Shown: in pieces, positions 1 through 8,763 of the stretch | Layout of the letters: every line of letters starts with the position of its first letter | Position numbering within the stretch: position 1 is the stretch's first letter | Origin: Bradyrhizobium sp. in8p8 | GTDB taxonomy: Bacteria > Pseudomonadota > Alphaproteobacteria > Rhizobiales > Xanthobacteraceae | Length of the DNA: 64,000 nucleotides | Direction of reading: 5' to 3' | Assembly: GCF_000426845.1 (NCBI RefSeq) | Contig: NZ_AUGD01000001.1 | Location: forward strand, 248,001 to 312,000 | Notes under the pieces: generated by a model | The model's input: only the letters and a program-made list of their open reading frames with translations | Database searches by the model: none | Told to the model about the DNA's origin: nothing | Program-made: the position numbers and the translations under genes

Positions 1-1
1 C

Positions 2-802
2 CTGAATTCGCTCTATCGCGAAGGCGCGGCCAAGGCCGGGATCACCTATGTCGACGTGTGGGACGGCTTTGTCGACGAAGCGGGGCGCTTCCTTCAGAAG
101 GGCCCGGACTTCGAGGGTCAGATCCGTCAGCTCCGTAGCTCGGACGGCGTCTATTTCACCAAGGCCGGCGCGCGCAAGCTCGCGCACTTTGTCGAGCGTG
201 AGATTACGCGCCTGCTCGCGGGCCGCTCCGGCCCGATCGCGCTGCCGAGCGAGCCAGCCACTCCCGATACCAGCGCCGAGCCGGGCAAGCCCGCGCCCCG
301 GCCGCTGGCCGGGCCGATCGTGCCGCTGGTCGCAGCCTCGATCTCGACCGATCAATTGCTTGGCGGTCCCGGGACGCGTCCCGCTGCCGTCGATGCGCTC
401 GCTGCGAAGACCATGGTGAAGGGTGAGCCGCTTGCGGCGCCTGCCGGCCGCGCTGACGATTACGCCTGGCCGCGCCGGGAAGTCGGCCGGGAGCAGGCCA
501 AGGGCGATGCGCCGATGGCCGCAACGACGCCGGAGGGCGGCCCAGCTCAGGGTTCGCCGGGAGCGGCCGCCGCGGTCGCGCCGCCGAAGCTCGCGCCGAA
601 AAAGCCGCCGATGCCGCCGCAGCAGCCCCAGCAGCAGCCTGCACAGGCCTCACCGTCATTTCGGGATTTCTTCGGCTTCGGTTCTCCGCAACCTCCCCCG
701 CGTCAATTCGCGCCGCCGCCGGGACTGCGCAATCCAGCGCAAAGCCCTCCGATCCCGCGTCCGCCTGGCAACGTCGGGCGATCGGCGGAGATGTTCCGGT
801 AG
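2..802 (+). CDS. DUF459 / SGNH-hydrolase-like protein, C-terminal part (5' end outside window)
   Basis: The frame is open from base 2 and enters from the left, so the start codon and N-terminal half are missing. The first ~75 visible residues resemble the end of a DUF459 (SGNH/GDSL-like) domain, with the block DGVYFTKAGARKLAHFVE. The usual SGNH block V is D-x-x-H, and here the His position is Tyr. The remainder is a long Pro/Ala/Gln-rich low-complexity tail, probably a disordered periplasmic extension. DUF459 proteins are usually exported and linked to envelope or acyl-ester chemistry, but no substrate can be inferred. It converges with the CsbD-like gene on the other strand. Confidence 0.75.
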   Translation: MNSLYREGAAKAGITYVDVWDGFVDEAGRFLQKGPDFEGQIRQLRSSDGVYFTKAGARKLAHFVEREITRLLAGRSGPIALPSEPATPDTSAEPGKPAPRPLAGPIVPLVAASISTDQLLGGPGTRPAAVDALAAKTMVKGEPLAAPAGRADDYAWPRREVGREQAKGDAPMAATTPEGGPAQGSPGAAAAVAPPKLAPKKPPMPPQQPQQQPAQASPSFRDFFGFGSPQPPPRQFAPPPGLRNPAQSPPIPRPPGNVGRSAEMFR

Positions 803-962
803 TCGATCTCGTTCCCGGCGCGTCGCGAGACTCTTTGCGATATGCCGCAGAGCTGGGCTCCGCCGCCTTCCAGTTCAGCAAAGAATCGGCCCCGGGTGAA
901 CAGCGCATCACTGGGTGCTGCGCTGCTTCCGGGGCACGAGCAGGTGAGCTTTCCGGTCCGCC

Positions 963-1331
963 TTAATAGCGCCAGCGCTGCGGCGGGCGGCGGGCGGGCC
1001 GCGACATCAGGAGCGCCAGCGCGAAGCCGATGCCGCCGGCAACCAGCAGCGCGCCGAGCGGATTGTCCTGCACCTTCTGCGCGATAGCCTTCGAGCCGTC
1101 GCGGAAGGTATCGCCGCTGTTCTCGTAAGCGTCCTTGGCGTAGCTCGCCGCGGTGTCCGTGGCATCACGCACGGCATCCTTGGCCTGGCCGTAGAGATTC
1201 TGCACCGTGCCCGCGGCTTCCCGCGCCTTGCCCGACGCCTGTGTCTTCGCATCGCCTGCCATGTCTCCGACCGCGCCTTCGGCGCGCCCGGCGAATTCCT
1301 TGGCCGACCCAACAATCCGATCCGTGTCCAT
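963..1331 (-). CDS. CsbD / DUF883-like stress protein
   Basis: A 122-residue protein. The N-terminus (GSAKEFAGRAEGAVGDM) resembles CsbD general-stress proteins. An Ala/Lys/Asp-rich amphipathic helix follows, then a C-terminal hydrophobic segment (GALLVAGGIGFALALL, about residues 93-110) and a basic tail. This layout resembles DUF883/ElaB-type membrane-anchored proteins. The start is supported by a strong AGGAGG site just upstream. The family is commonly induced by general stress, but no regulatory site was recognised here. The biochemical role is unknown. Confidence 0.75.
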   Translation of the reverse strand: MDTDRIVGSAKEFAGRAEGAVGDMAGDAKTQASGKAREAAGTVQNLYGQAKDAVRDATDTAASYAKDAYENSGDTFRDGSKAIAQKVQDNPLGALLVAGGIGFALALLMSRPARRPPQRWRY

Positions 1332-1481
1332 GATGATCCTCCTCGATGGTCAGCCGGGGTAACCGATCAGAAGCAGCCCAGTTCCACGTCGTTACGAAAG
1401 TGTAGGAGGCGTGCCCGGATGGAGCGAAAGCGCAGGCGGGGAACGGTCCTGCGCGAGGCGAGAGGCCGAGATCGATGGCTC

Positions 1482-2261
1482 TCACGCATTCCGCGCCATC
1501 AGCCCACCGTCGACCGGTATCACCGCGCCGGTGAGGAAGGACGCGGCCGGCAGGCACAGGTTCAGCGTCATATGCGCGACTTCCTCGGGATCGCCGTAAC
1601 GGCCGAGCGCGGTGCGGCGCTTGGCGTAGATGGTCTTGTGCTCCTCCGAGATGCGGTCAGTGATCGCCGTGCGGATCGGGCCTGGGCAAATGCAGTTGAC
1701 CGTGATGCCCTCGCGGCCAAGCTCCACGGCGAGCGAGCGCGTGAGGCTCGCGACGCCGCCCTTCGCTGCCGAATACGGGCTGTGCAGCGCGGTGGCCCCG
1801 AGAGCCTCGGTCGAGGCAATGTTGACGATGCGCGGGCTTTTCGACTTGCGCAAGTGGGGCAGTGCAGCGCGGATGATGCGCGGATGCGCCGTCAGCATGA
1901 CGGCAATGCTCCTGGCCCAGGCGTCCTCATAGGCCTCGTCGTCGATCGCGACACGCACGGAAATGCCGGCATTGTTGACGATGATATCGAGCCCGCCGAA
2001 ATGCGCGGCGATATCGCCGACCACCTTCTTGATCTCGCCGCCGTCGGCGACATCGAGCTTCCACGCCCTGGCAGACGCACCGCTCGCCGCGATTTCCCTG
2101 GCGAGCGCATGCGCGCCTTGCTCGTCGTAATCGGTGACGGCAACGTTCGCGCCCTCGGCGGCGAACACGCGCGCGGTTGCGCGCCCCATGCCGCTGGCTG
2201 CGCCGGTGACGAGTACGGTCAGGCCCTTCACAGACCGGCTGAGTTCTTTGAAGTCGGACAT
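1482..2261 (-). CDS. SDR family NAD(P)-dependent oxidoreductase
   Basis: A 259-residue classical short-chain dehydrogenase. The cofactor loop is TGAASGMG near the N-terminus, NNAG follows the fourth strand, the catalytic Ser lies in NIAST, and YSAAK supplies Tyr and Lys. The C-terminus (TGAVIPVDGGL) is typical of the family. I chose the start at 2261 (MSDFKELS) because GAGGAG lies just upstream; the frame stays open further upstream without family similarity. It is divergent from a second SDR starting 97 bases away, so the two probably share a control region. The substrate is unknown. Confidence 0.88.
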   Translation of the reverse strand: MSDFKELSRSVKGLTVLVTGAASGMGRATARVFAAEGANVAVTDYDEQGAHALAREIAASGASARAWKLDVADGGEIKKVVGDIAAHFGGLDIIVNNAGISVRVAIDDEAYEDAWARSIAVMLTAHPRIIRAALPHLRKSKSPRIVNIASTEALGATALHSPYSAAKGGVASLTRSLAVELGREGITVNCICPGPIRTAITDRISEEHKTIYAKRRTALGRYGDPEEVAHMTLNLCLPAASFLTGAVIPVDGGLMARNA

Positions 2262-2357
2262 GGGTCTCCTCGCGAGGTGCTTGTTCTTGTTATGATTGAC
2301 AAGGCTGGCATCGATCCGCAGACAGGTCAAACAAGCAAGACAAAAGGGGAGGCCACG

Positions 2358-3095
2358 ATGGCAAACGAGCTCGATTTCTCAGGCAAGCAGGTGCTGGTCG
2401 TCGGCGGTTCCAGCGGCATCGGCAACGGCATCGCGCAGGCCTTTCGCGCGAGGGGCGCGCAGGTCGCGGTCTGCGGGACGCGCGCTCGCGCAACGGAATA
2501 TTCTGCGGAGGAGGGCTCCGATCTCACGGGCCTTGCCTATGACCAGCTCGACGTCAGCAATGCCGGCGCGATCGAGACGTTCAGGCCGCCCTTCGATAAG
2601 GTCGATGTGCTCGTGCTCGCGCAGGGCGCGGTGCTCTATCGCCGCGGCGAGTTCGAGATGGCCGGCTTTCGCAAGGTGGTCGAGGTCAACCTGATGAGCC
2701 TGATGGCCTGCGCCACTCGTTTCCATTCCATGTTGCGGGATTCCAAGGGTTCGCTGATCATCGTGTCCTCGACCGCGGCCTATCATTCCACCATGGGCAA
2801 TCCCGCCTACAACGCCTCCAAGACCGGTGCGGTCGGATTGACGCGGACGTTGGGCGAAGCCTGGGCCGAAGACGGCATCCGCGTCAACGGCATCGCCCCG
2901 GGGCTCGTCGACACCAAGATGACGAAGGTGACGACCGACAATCCGAAGCGGCTCGAAGGTGCTCTCGCGCGCATCCCGCTGCGGCGATTGGGCACGCCGG
3001 CCGACATGGCGGGCGCGGCACTGTTCCTGGCTTCGCCGCTGTCATCCTACATCATCGGCCAGACGCTGGTCGTCGATGGCGGGCTCATCTTGTAA
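2358..3095 (+). CDS. SDR family oxidoreductase
   Basis: A 245-residue short-chain dehydrogenase/reductase. The dinucleotide loop reads GGSSGIG, the catalytic Ser is in IIVSST, and YNASK supplies Tyr/Lys. The usual NNAG motif is replaced by AQGA, which suggests a divergent subgroup. The C-terminal IIGQTLVVDGG is typical. GGGGAGG a few bases upstream fixes the start. It is divergent from the neighbouring SDR and the two are not obviously recent duplicates. The substrate cannot be inferred. Confidence 0.88.
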   Translation: MANELDFSGKQVLVVGGSSGIGNGIAQAFRARGAQVAVCGTRARATEYSAEEGSDLTGLAYDQLDVSNAGAIETFRPPFDKVDVLVLAQGAVLYRRGEFEMAGFRKVVEVNLMSLMACATRFHSMLRDSKGSLIIVSSTAAYHSTMGNPAYNASKTGAVGLTRTLGEAWAEDGIRVNGIAPGLVDTKMTKVTTDNPKRLEGALARIPLRRLGTPADMAGAALFLASPLSSYIIGQTLVVDGGLIL

Positions 3096-3152
3096 CGTGC
3101 CGGTCTTGTGGCGGGGATTGCGCGTCGCATCAGCCCGGTTGCGGCGCCGCGC

Positions 3153-4052
3153 TCACCGCGCCAGCCATTGCGCGACGTCCTTCTGCGAAGCTGCGCGCGC
3201 CTCGGCATCCATGCCGAGATGACCGCGCTCGGGCGCGGCGGCATCGCTGCTGCCGGCGTGAAGCGGCATGCTGGCGCGGTCGAAATCGTGATCGGCGCCG
3301 GGATAGACCACGATGCGCGCGAGGGCGCTGCGGCCGCGCGCGCCATCCACCATCTGACGGCAGGCCGGCGGCGGCGACACGTCGTCTGCGGCCCCGATCA
3401 GCACAAGCGTCGGCACCCGCGTGCTCCATCCCAAACCCGCCGCGATCCGGCAATCCGGATAGAACGCAACCGCGGCGCGGAAATCCGGACTGAGATCGCG
3501 CGCCGCGCTCTGCGGACGCACGGCCCAGAGCAGCGCGTTTGCCCCGTTCGCCCATCCGATCAGGCTGACGCGGTCGCGCGCCACCCAGCTCTGCTTCATC
3601 AGCCAGGCACGTGAGGCTGCGATGTCGGTGACGCGGTCGCGCCGCGCCTTGACGTGCATTTCCTTGACGCGACATTGCGGCCCGAGCTCGCGCGAGCCGT
3701 AACTGTCGGGCAGCAGCACGGCATTGCCGACCTTGAGCAGGCGCTCGGCCCACGCCCGGTAGCGCGGCAACACGGGATCGGAGTGGCCGCCGAGGCCGCC
3801 GCAACCATGCAGCGCGATCACGGTCGGAAACGGCCCTGCGCCCTCGGGCTTGTAAAGCTGCGCATGGAGAATCCCGGACGCAATCGGAATGTCCACCGGC
3901 TGCGGTGCCGGCGCGGCCCACGCGGCCGACATCAGCAGCGCCAGGAACATGGCGGCCGGCGGCAGGCGCCGCGGACTCTGACGAAGCAGGCCCCGGAACC
4001 GGCCCGCCTTCACCCGAGGTATTATCAAGCGGAAACGATGGCAAGACATCAT
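3153..4052 (-). CDS. Dienelactone-hydrolase-like protein, nucleophile Ser replaced by Ala
   Basis: An alpha/beta-hydrolase of the dienelactone hydrolase family, probably exported (MFLALLMSAAWA hydrophobic stretch, then AAPAPQ). It has HGCGG near the oxyanion region, the acid loop GAADDVSP and GADHDF for the catalytic His. The nucleophile elbow, normally G-x-C/S-x-G, reads GWANG: Ala, codon 3549-3551, replaces the nucleophile. A single base change from TCG to GCG would explain it. The start is uncertain: ATG pairs near 4052 or ATG 3950 are possible, and neither has a strong ribosome site. It may be non-catalytic or use another residue. Confidence 0.78.
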   Translation of the reverse strand: MMSCHRFRLIIPRVKAGRFRGLLRQSPRRLPPAAMFLALLMSAAWAAPAPQPVDIPIASGILHAQLYKPEGAGPFPTVIALHGCGGLGGHSDPVLPRYRAWAERLLKVGNAVLLPDSYGSRELGPQCRVKEMHVKARRDRVTDIAASRAWLMKQSWVARDRVSLIGWANGANALLWAVRPQSAARDLSPDFRAAVAFYPDCRIAAGLGWSTRVPTLVLIGAADDVSPPPACRQMVDGARGRSALARIVVYPGADHDFDRASMPLHAGSSDAAAPERGHLGMDAEARAASQKDVAQWLAR

Positions 4053-4163
4053 GAACCGGCGGATTTGACGGGCGGACAATCCACCCTATCTATGCTACAT
4101 CCCATCAACATCGTGCCCCTCCAAGGCCTTACGTGGAGAGGCCTTCCGCGGAGACTTTCGACC

Positions 4164-4388
4164 GTGCTGAACAAGTTCGGCCCCTCGGGCCATGGCGAAG
4201 CGCAGGTGCAGTATCTCGACGGCGATTTCCGCGTGATCTCGCCGGGGACGTTCGTGCGCTGCGCGATCACCGGGACGCGAATCCCGCTCGACGAGCTGAA
4301 GTACTGGAGCGTTGATTTGCAGGAGGCCTACGCTACGCCCGCCGCGGTGCTGCAGCGGCACTTTCCCGGGGCGCAGAAACAGTCGTGA
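4164..4388 (+). CDS. DUF2093 domain-containing protein
   Basis: A small cytosolic protein of 74 residues matching DUF2093. It has the VQYLDGDFRVISPGTFVRCA core followed by a short ITGTRIPLDELKYWSVD segment. I chose GTG 4164 because GGAGA lies about 9 bases upstream. An in-frame ATG at 4092 would add 24 residues that do not look like the family. It converges with lpxK, which lies beyond a 218-base gap with no evident feature. The function of DUF2093 is unknown. Confidence 0.75.
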   Translation: MLNKFGPSGHGEAQVQYLDGDFRVISPGTFVRCAITGTRIPLDELKYWSVDLQEAYATPAAVLQRHFPGAQKQS

Positions 4389-4606
4389 TGTCGTAGATTG
4401 GGCAAAGGCGCAACGCGCCGTGCCCGCTCTCACGCGAAGACCAGCACGAACAAGGGGGGCACGCTTCGCTTTGCCCGCTGTATGAGATCGAGGCCCCGGC
4501 ATCGTTCAATTTCATCGAATCCTTCGGTCGTATTGAATCCATAGGATCGCTGCGATGAATGTGGTCTGAATGGCGAACGATGGATGGCGAGCCAAGCCGT
4601 CCGAAA

Positions 4607-5623
4607 TCAGGGCCTCGAGAACCTTCGTTCGCGCGCCTTGTAGAGATGATCGCTGATCAATCTCCGGAGCGCGGCCGGATCATCGAAGTCGAGCCGGACG
4701 GCGAATGGCACGATGTCATCGGGCACTCCCGCGCCGCCGCGCAAGCGCGCCAGATCCTTCTCCGTCGTGACAAGTGTGAGCTGCTCGCGCCGCGCCTCCG
4801 CCGCGAGCGCAGCGAGCTCGTCGATCGAGAACATGTGGTGGTCGGCGAATGCGCGCGTATGGGCGACATCGATGCCGCTGGCGCGAAGGGTGCGGAAGAA
4901 GCGATCGGGATCGCCGATGCCGGCGAAGGCGAAGACCCGCTTGCCGATCAGCTGCGCGAGCGAAGTCGCATCGGGCTTCAGGCGGGCGCGCAGCTCGGGC
5001 TTGTTGCGCTTCGCAACCTCCGCGGCGACCTCGTTGGCGGCATTGCCGCCGCCGATCAGCACCAGCGCATCGGTGCGCGAAAGCTGGGCCTTCAGCGGCG
5101 CACGCAAGGGACCGGCGGGAAACACCTCGCCGTTACCGAGGCCGCGCTCGCTATCGATCACGATCAGCGAGACGTCCTTGAGCAGGCGCGGGTTCTGAAA
5201 ACCGTCGTCCATCAGGATCACGGTGGCGCCTCGCGATTTCGCCAGCGCGACGCCATCGAGACGATCGCGCGCCACGACAACCGCGACGTCGCGCGCCATC
5301 ATCAGGGGCTCGTCGCCGACCTCGGCCGCGGTATGTCGTGCACCATCGACCATCACCGGGCCCTCCAGGCGCCCGCCATAGCCGCGGCTGAGCACCACGG
5401 GCGTCTCGCCGAGCTCGCGAAGCAGCTTCGTCAGCGCAAGCACCGTCGGCGTCTTGCCGGCGCCTCCGACATGGTAGTTGCCGACGCAGATCACGGGAAT
5501 GCCGGCGTCCACGCCTTGGCGCAGCATGCGCCATGCGGTGATGGCACCGTAGAGCGCGCCCAGGGGACGGAGGACAAGCGATAGCGGGGAACGTGGCCGG
5601 TACCAAAAGGCCGGCTCACGCAT
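4607..5623 (-). CDS. lpxK: Tetraacyldisaccharide 4'-kinase
   Basis: LpxK phosphorylates the 4' position of the tetraacyldisaccharide-1-phosphate lipid A precursor at the inner membrane. The 338-residue length is normal. The N-terminus has a hydrophobic amphipathic stretch and the P-loop variant GNYHVGGAGKTPT, followed by VLSRGYGG and DDGFQN, all LpxK hallmarks. ATGCGTGA overlaps the end of waaA by 8 bases, indicating translational coupling. It is the last gene of the minus-strand envelope cluster that starts with pmbA. Confidence 0.95.
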   Translation of the reverse strand: MREPAFWYRPRSPLSLVLRPLGALYGAITAWRMLRQGVDAGIPVICVGNYHVGGAGKTPTVLALTKLLRELGETPVVLSRGYGGRLEGPVMVDGARHTAAEVGDEPLMMARDVAVVVARDRLDGVALAKSRGATVILMDDGFQNPRLLKDVSLIVIDSERGLGNGEVFPAGPLRAPLKAQLSRTDALVLIGGGNAANEVAAEVAKRNKPELRARLKPDATSLAQLIGKRVFAFAGIGDPDRFFRTLRASGIDVAHTRAFADHHMFSIDELAALAAEARREQLTLVTTEKDLARLRGGAGVPDDIVPFAVRLDFDDPAALRRLISDHLYKARERRFSRP

Positions 5624-6932
5624 TGGCCGCCCCCATCTCGATCCGCAATTGCAGGAGATACGGCTCGAGCGCGATCATGGTGCGATCGAGCGCACCGCCG
5701 AGCTGCTCGACCACGTTGCCACCTGCGCGCTGCACCTTTTCGCGCACCGTCGGCTCGCCCAGCAGCAGGCCAAGCTGCTTGACCAGGGCCTCCTGCGTGT
5801 CGGCCTGCCGCGCCCCGCCACTGCTGTCGAGCGCTTCATATACGTCGCTGAAGTTGAAGACGTGCGGACCATGCACGACCGCGGCGCCAAGCTTGATCGC
5901 CTCAATCGGATTCTGGCCGCCATGGCGGACCAGCGATCCGCCCATGAACACGACTCCCGAGAGTCGATAGAACAGGCCGAGCTCGCCCATCGTGTCGGCA
6001 ACATAGATGTCGGTCGTGGCCGTCGGCAGCTCCTCGCGCGAGCGCAGGCTGGGCTTCAGGCCCGAGGCCGTGATCAGGCCTGCAATCGAGGAGCCGCGGT
6101 CCGGATGCCGCGGCACGATCACGGTGAGAAGTTGCGGGAAGAAACCGGAGAGGCTGCGATGCGCGGCGACCAGCATCTCGTCCTCGCCCGGATGGGTCGA
6201 GGCAGCGACGATGATCGGCCGCCCGCGCGTCATCGCCGCCAAGCGTTCGAGCTTGGCGGGATCGGCCGGGGGCGCCGGCACATCGAGCTTCAGATTGCCC
6301 GTGGTGACGACGTCGCGGCCGCCGAGCGCGGCAAAGCGCTCGGCATCGGTCTTCGACTGCGCAAGGCAAATGTCGAACCGCGACAGCAGTGCCGAGATGG
6401 TGCCGTGCATGCGCCGCCAGCGTGGGAAGGATCGCGGCGACATCCGTCCGTTGATCAGCACCATAGGCACCCGGCGCGCCGCGCCCGCGAGGATCAGGTT
6501 CGGCCACAGGTCGGATTCGATGAACAGCGCCAGGGAGGGTTTCCAGTGGTCGAGGAAACGCGCGACATAGCGCGGCGAGTCGTACGGCACGTATTGATGG
6601 ATGACGTCGGGCGGAAAGCGCTTTGCCACCACCGCCGCCGAGGTGACCGTGCCCGAGGTGAGCAGGATGCGCAGATTGAGATCGCGCAGTCGTTCGATCA
6701 GCGCCGCCGCGGCCAGAACCTCGCCGACGCTGGCGCCGTGGATCCAGACCAGCGGACCATGCGGCCGCACGTCCCGGGAAAGCCCCCGCCGTTCGCCGAC
6801 GCGCGCGGGATCCTCCTTGCCCTGCTTCAGCCGCCGCTTGATCAGCGCAGGCGCGAGCGGAACCAGGCCGGATGCCAGGCGCCGATACATCCGCAGCGTC
6901 ATCGGCAGCGCAATGGGAAGCGACTTAGGCAT
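5616..6932 (-). CDS. waaA: 3-deoxy-D-manno-octulosonic acid (KDO) transferase
   Basis: WaaA/KdtA transfers KDO from CMP-KDO to lipid IVA. The 438-residue protein has the N-terminal GT-30 motif (WIHGASVGEV), the central INGRMSPRS block and a C-terminal glycosyltransferase-B half with FMGGSLVRHGGQNPIE. I chose ATG 6932 (MPKSLPIAL) because it overlaps the stop of the upstream DUF374 gene by 8 bases; a longer start at 6962 is possible. The 3' end overlaps lpxK. Together with DUF374 and lpxK it forms a lipid A/core module. Confidence 0.95.
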   Translation of the reverse strand: MPKSLPIALPMTLRMYRRLASGLVPLAPALIKRRLKQGKEDPARVGERRGLSRDVRPHGPLVWIHGASVGEVLAAAALIERLRDLNLRILLTSGTVTSAAVVAKRFPPDVIHQYVPYDSPRYVARFLDHWKPSLALFIESDLWPNLILAGAARRVPMVLINGRMSPRSFPRWRRMHGTISALLSRFDICLAQSKTDAERFAALGGRDVVTTGNLKLDVPAPPADPAKLERLAAMTRGRPIIVAASTHPGEDEMLVAAHRSLSGFFPQLLTVIVPRHPDRGSSIAGLITASGLKPSLRSREELPTATTDIYVADTMGELGLFYRLSGVVFMGGSLVRHGGQNPIEAIKLGAAVVHGPHVFNFSDVYEALDSSGGARQADTQEALVKQLGLLLGEPTVREKVQRAGGNVVEQLGGALDRTMIALEPYLLQLRIEMGAANA

Positions 6933-7644
6933 CTTCCGGTCCCGGGCGGCCGAGCTGCGCATAGGCGCGCCGGGTCGCCTCGTTCAGCGTGTCCTCCAGC
7001 TCCTGCCGCAACGCTTCCATCGTGGCGGCATCGGCATCCGGTGGAACGTGGATTTCCTTGATGCCGACCAATGCGCCCCGCCCGAACGGCAAATTGATGG
7101 TGGTGCGATCCCAGTTCTTCAGCCGGACGAAGCGGCTGGTCGCCATCGCGAAAGGCATGATCGGCCGCCCCGATTCCCTTGCCAGCATGATAATGCCGAG
7201 CCCCGCCACGCGCGAGCGCTTGGGGACATCGGCGGTCAGCGCGACATTACAACCGGCCTGAAGCGTCCGCACCATTTCCTTGAAGGCACCCACACCACCC
7301 TTGCGATGGAACGCCCCGCCGTGGTCGCCGGAGCCGCGGATGGTGCCGATGCCGAGCCGTTCGGCGGCGATCGCATTGAACTCGCCGTCGCGATGGCGGG
7401 AGATCAGGACCTTGGCCCGATAGGAGGCCTTGTCCTGGTTCTTGATGAAGGGCGTGAGGAAATGCTGGCCGTGCCAGAACGCGAAGATGGCGGGGAGCTG
7501 CGGCTCGACGCGTCCATAGACATCAGGCGGATCGATCGTGAACTTGTTGGTCCGCCAGACCAGACGCAGATACTCGGCCGCCAGGACCCCGACGGCACGC
7601 TGAAACCAGCTGCTTCGCAGCGTATTGCGAAGCAGTTTTTTCAA
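6925..7644 (-). CDS. Lysophospholipid acyltransferase-like protein (DUF374)
   Basis: A 239-residue DUF374 protein. This family is related to lipid acyltransferases and often sits beside waaA in alphaproteobacteria. It shows FAFWHGQHFLTPF near residue 55, ISRHRDGEFNAIAAERLG, and LTADVPKR followed by a Pro-rich conserved block. The start is a TTG (7642-7644) overlapping the TGA of the preceding DUF4170 gene, so translation is likely coupled. Its position suggests a role in lipid A or outer-membrane lipid acylation; the substrate is inferred only. Confidence 0.85.
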   Translation of the reverse strand: MKKLLRNTLRSSWFQRAVGVLAAEYLRLVWRTNKFTIDPPDVYGRVEPQLPAIFAFWHGQHFLTPFIKNQDKASYRAKVLISRHRDGEFNAIAAERLGIGTIRGSGDHGGAFHRKGGVGAFKEMVRTLQAGCNVALTADVPKRSRVAGLGIIMLARESGRPIMPFAMATSRFVRLKNWDRTTINLPFGRGALVGIKEIHVPPDADAATMEALRQELEDTLNEATRRAYAQLGRPGPEDA

Positions 7645-7883
7645 CGCGCCGGTTCTTGATTCGGGTCGAGCAGCCGATGCAGGTGGACGATGAAGTAGCG
7701 CATCTGCGCGTTGTCGACCGTGCTCTGCGCCTTGGCGCGCCAGGCCGCATGGGCGGCGGCATAGTTCGGATAGAGGCCGACGATATCGACGTCATCCAGA
7801 TTCTTGAAGGTGTTGTGCTCGAGATCGACGAGCTCGCCGCCGATGACGAGATGAAGCAATTGTTGCGGGGCGCTATCTGGCAT
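7641..7883 (-). CDS. DUF4170 domain-containing protein
   Basis: A small protein of 80 residues with the DUF4170 pattern: LHLVIGGELVDLEHNTFKNL, then VGLYPNYAAAHAAW and a C-terminal RYFIVHLHRLL. I chose ATG 7883 (MPDSAPQQL); the frame is open further upstream but only as antisense to the next intergenic region and gene. It lies between cysQ-like and DUF374 and is coupled to the latter by overlapping TGA/TTG. No function is established. Confidence 0.8.
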   Translation of the reverse strand: MPDSAPQQLLHLVIGGELVDLEHNTFKNLDDVDIVGLYPNYAAAHAAWRAKAQSTVDNAQMRYFIVHLHRLLDPNQEPAR

Positions 7884-7944
7884 GGCTTCTGTTCCTAACG
7901 GGCTGCCCGGCAAAGCAGTGTTCGACAAGCACGACGGAAGCGCT

Positions 7945-8763
7945 TCAGGCCAAGGGACGGTTGCGAAAATGCGCGACAATGCCCGCATGACGATCGCGTC
8001 CCGCTGCCACCAGCACCCCGTGCGCCACTTCCCGGCGGTTATAGAGGATGGGTTCTCCGGAGAGGTCGCTCATTCTACCATCCGCTTCCTGCACGATCAA
8101 ATCGGCCGCCGCAAGGTCCCAATCATGGCTGTTGCCCCCCGCAAAGGCCGCATCCAGCGCGCCATGGGCGACCCGACACAGACGTAGCGCGAGCGAGCCG
8201 ATTCGCCGATGCAGCTTGATGTCGCCGAGTGACGGCTTCAGCCGCTCGACCAGCGGCTTCGGGCCAGCGACGCGGGCGAAGTCGAGTTCGGATCCGGCCG
8301 TCGCGCTGACCGGCTCGTCGTTGAGCGTCGTGCCCTGGCCGCGCACTGCAAAGAAGAATTCGTCGCTGGCCGGTGCGAACACCGCGGCAAGCACCGGCGA
8401 GGCGTCCTCCACCAGCGCGACGCTGACGCACCATTCGTCATGGCCCCCCAGATAATTGCGCGTGCCGTCGATGGGATCGACGATCCATGTCAGCCGCCGC
8501 GACAGCCGCGTAGCGTCGTCAGCGCTCTCTTCGGACAGCCAGCCATAGTCGGGAGTGGCCGTGCGAAGGCGCGCTTCGAGCAGGTCGTTGACGGCGATGT
8601 CGGCCTCCGACACCGGCGAGGATGCGCCCTTGGTCCACCTCCTCAGCTCGGTGCGGAACATCGACTGCGCGAGCGCGCCCGCTTCCCTCACCGTGTCCTT
8701 CAGCAGCGCCGCATCGCGCGTCAGGATCGTCAGGTCCAGTACGTGCGCGTCAACGTCCGCCAA
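7945..8763 (-). CDS. Inositol monophosphatase / 3'(2'),5'-bisphosphate nucleotidase family (CysQ-like)
   Basis: A 272-residue magnesium-dependent phosphatase of the IMPase superfamily. Visible motifs are SEADIAVND, LSEESAD (metal-binding Glu), WIVDPIDGTRNY (metal-binding Asp cluster) and HDWDLAAADLIVQEADG. These match CysQ (hydrolysis of 3'-phosphoadenosine 5'-phosphate) and SuhB-like enzymes, and sequence alone does not separate them. Its N-terminus overlaps the 3' end of pmbA by 14 bases, placing it in the same operon. Confidence 0.88.
   Translation of the reverse strand: MADVDAHVLDLTILTRDAALLKDTVREAGALAQSMFRTELRRWTKGASSPVSEADIAVNDLLEARLRTATPDYGWLSEESADDATRLSRRLTWIVDPIDGTRNYLGGHDEWCVSVALVEDASPVLAAVFAPASDEFFFAVRGQGTTLNDEPVSATAGSELDFARVAGPKPLVERLKPSLGDIKLHRRIGSLALRLCRVAHGALDAAFAGGNSHDWDLAAADLIVQEADGRMSDLSGEPILYNRREVAHGVLVAAGRDRHAGIVAHFRNRPLA

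Noticed and set aside
1419..3095. A 558-codon open frame on the plus strand covering both SDR genes
   Set aside because: Only its second part (from 2358) is a real SDR. The first part is the complement of the minus-strand SDR and has no family motifs.
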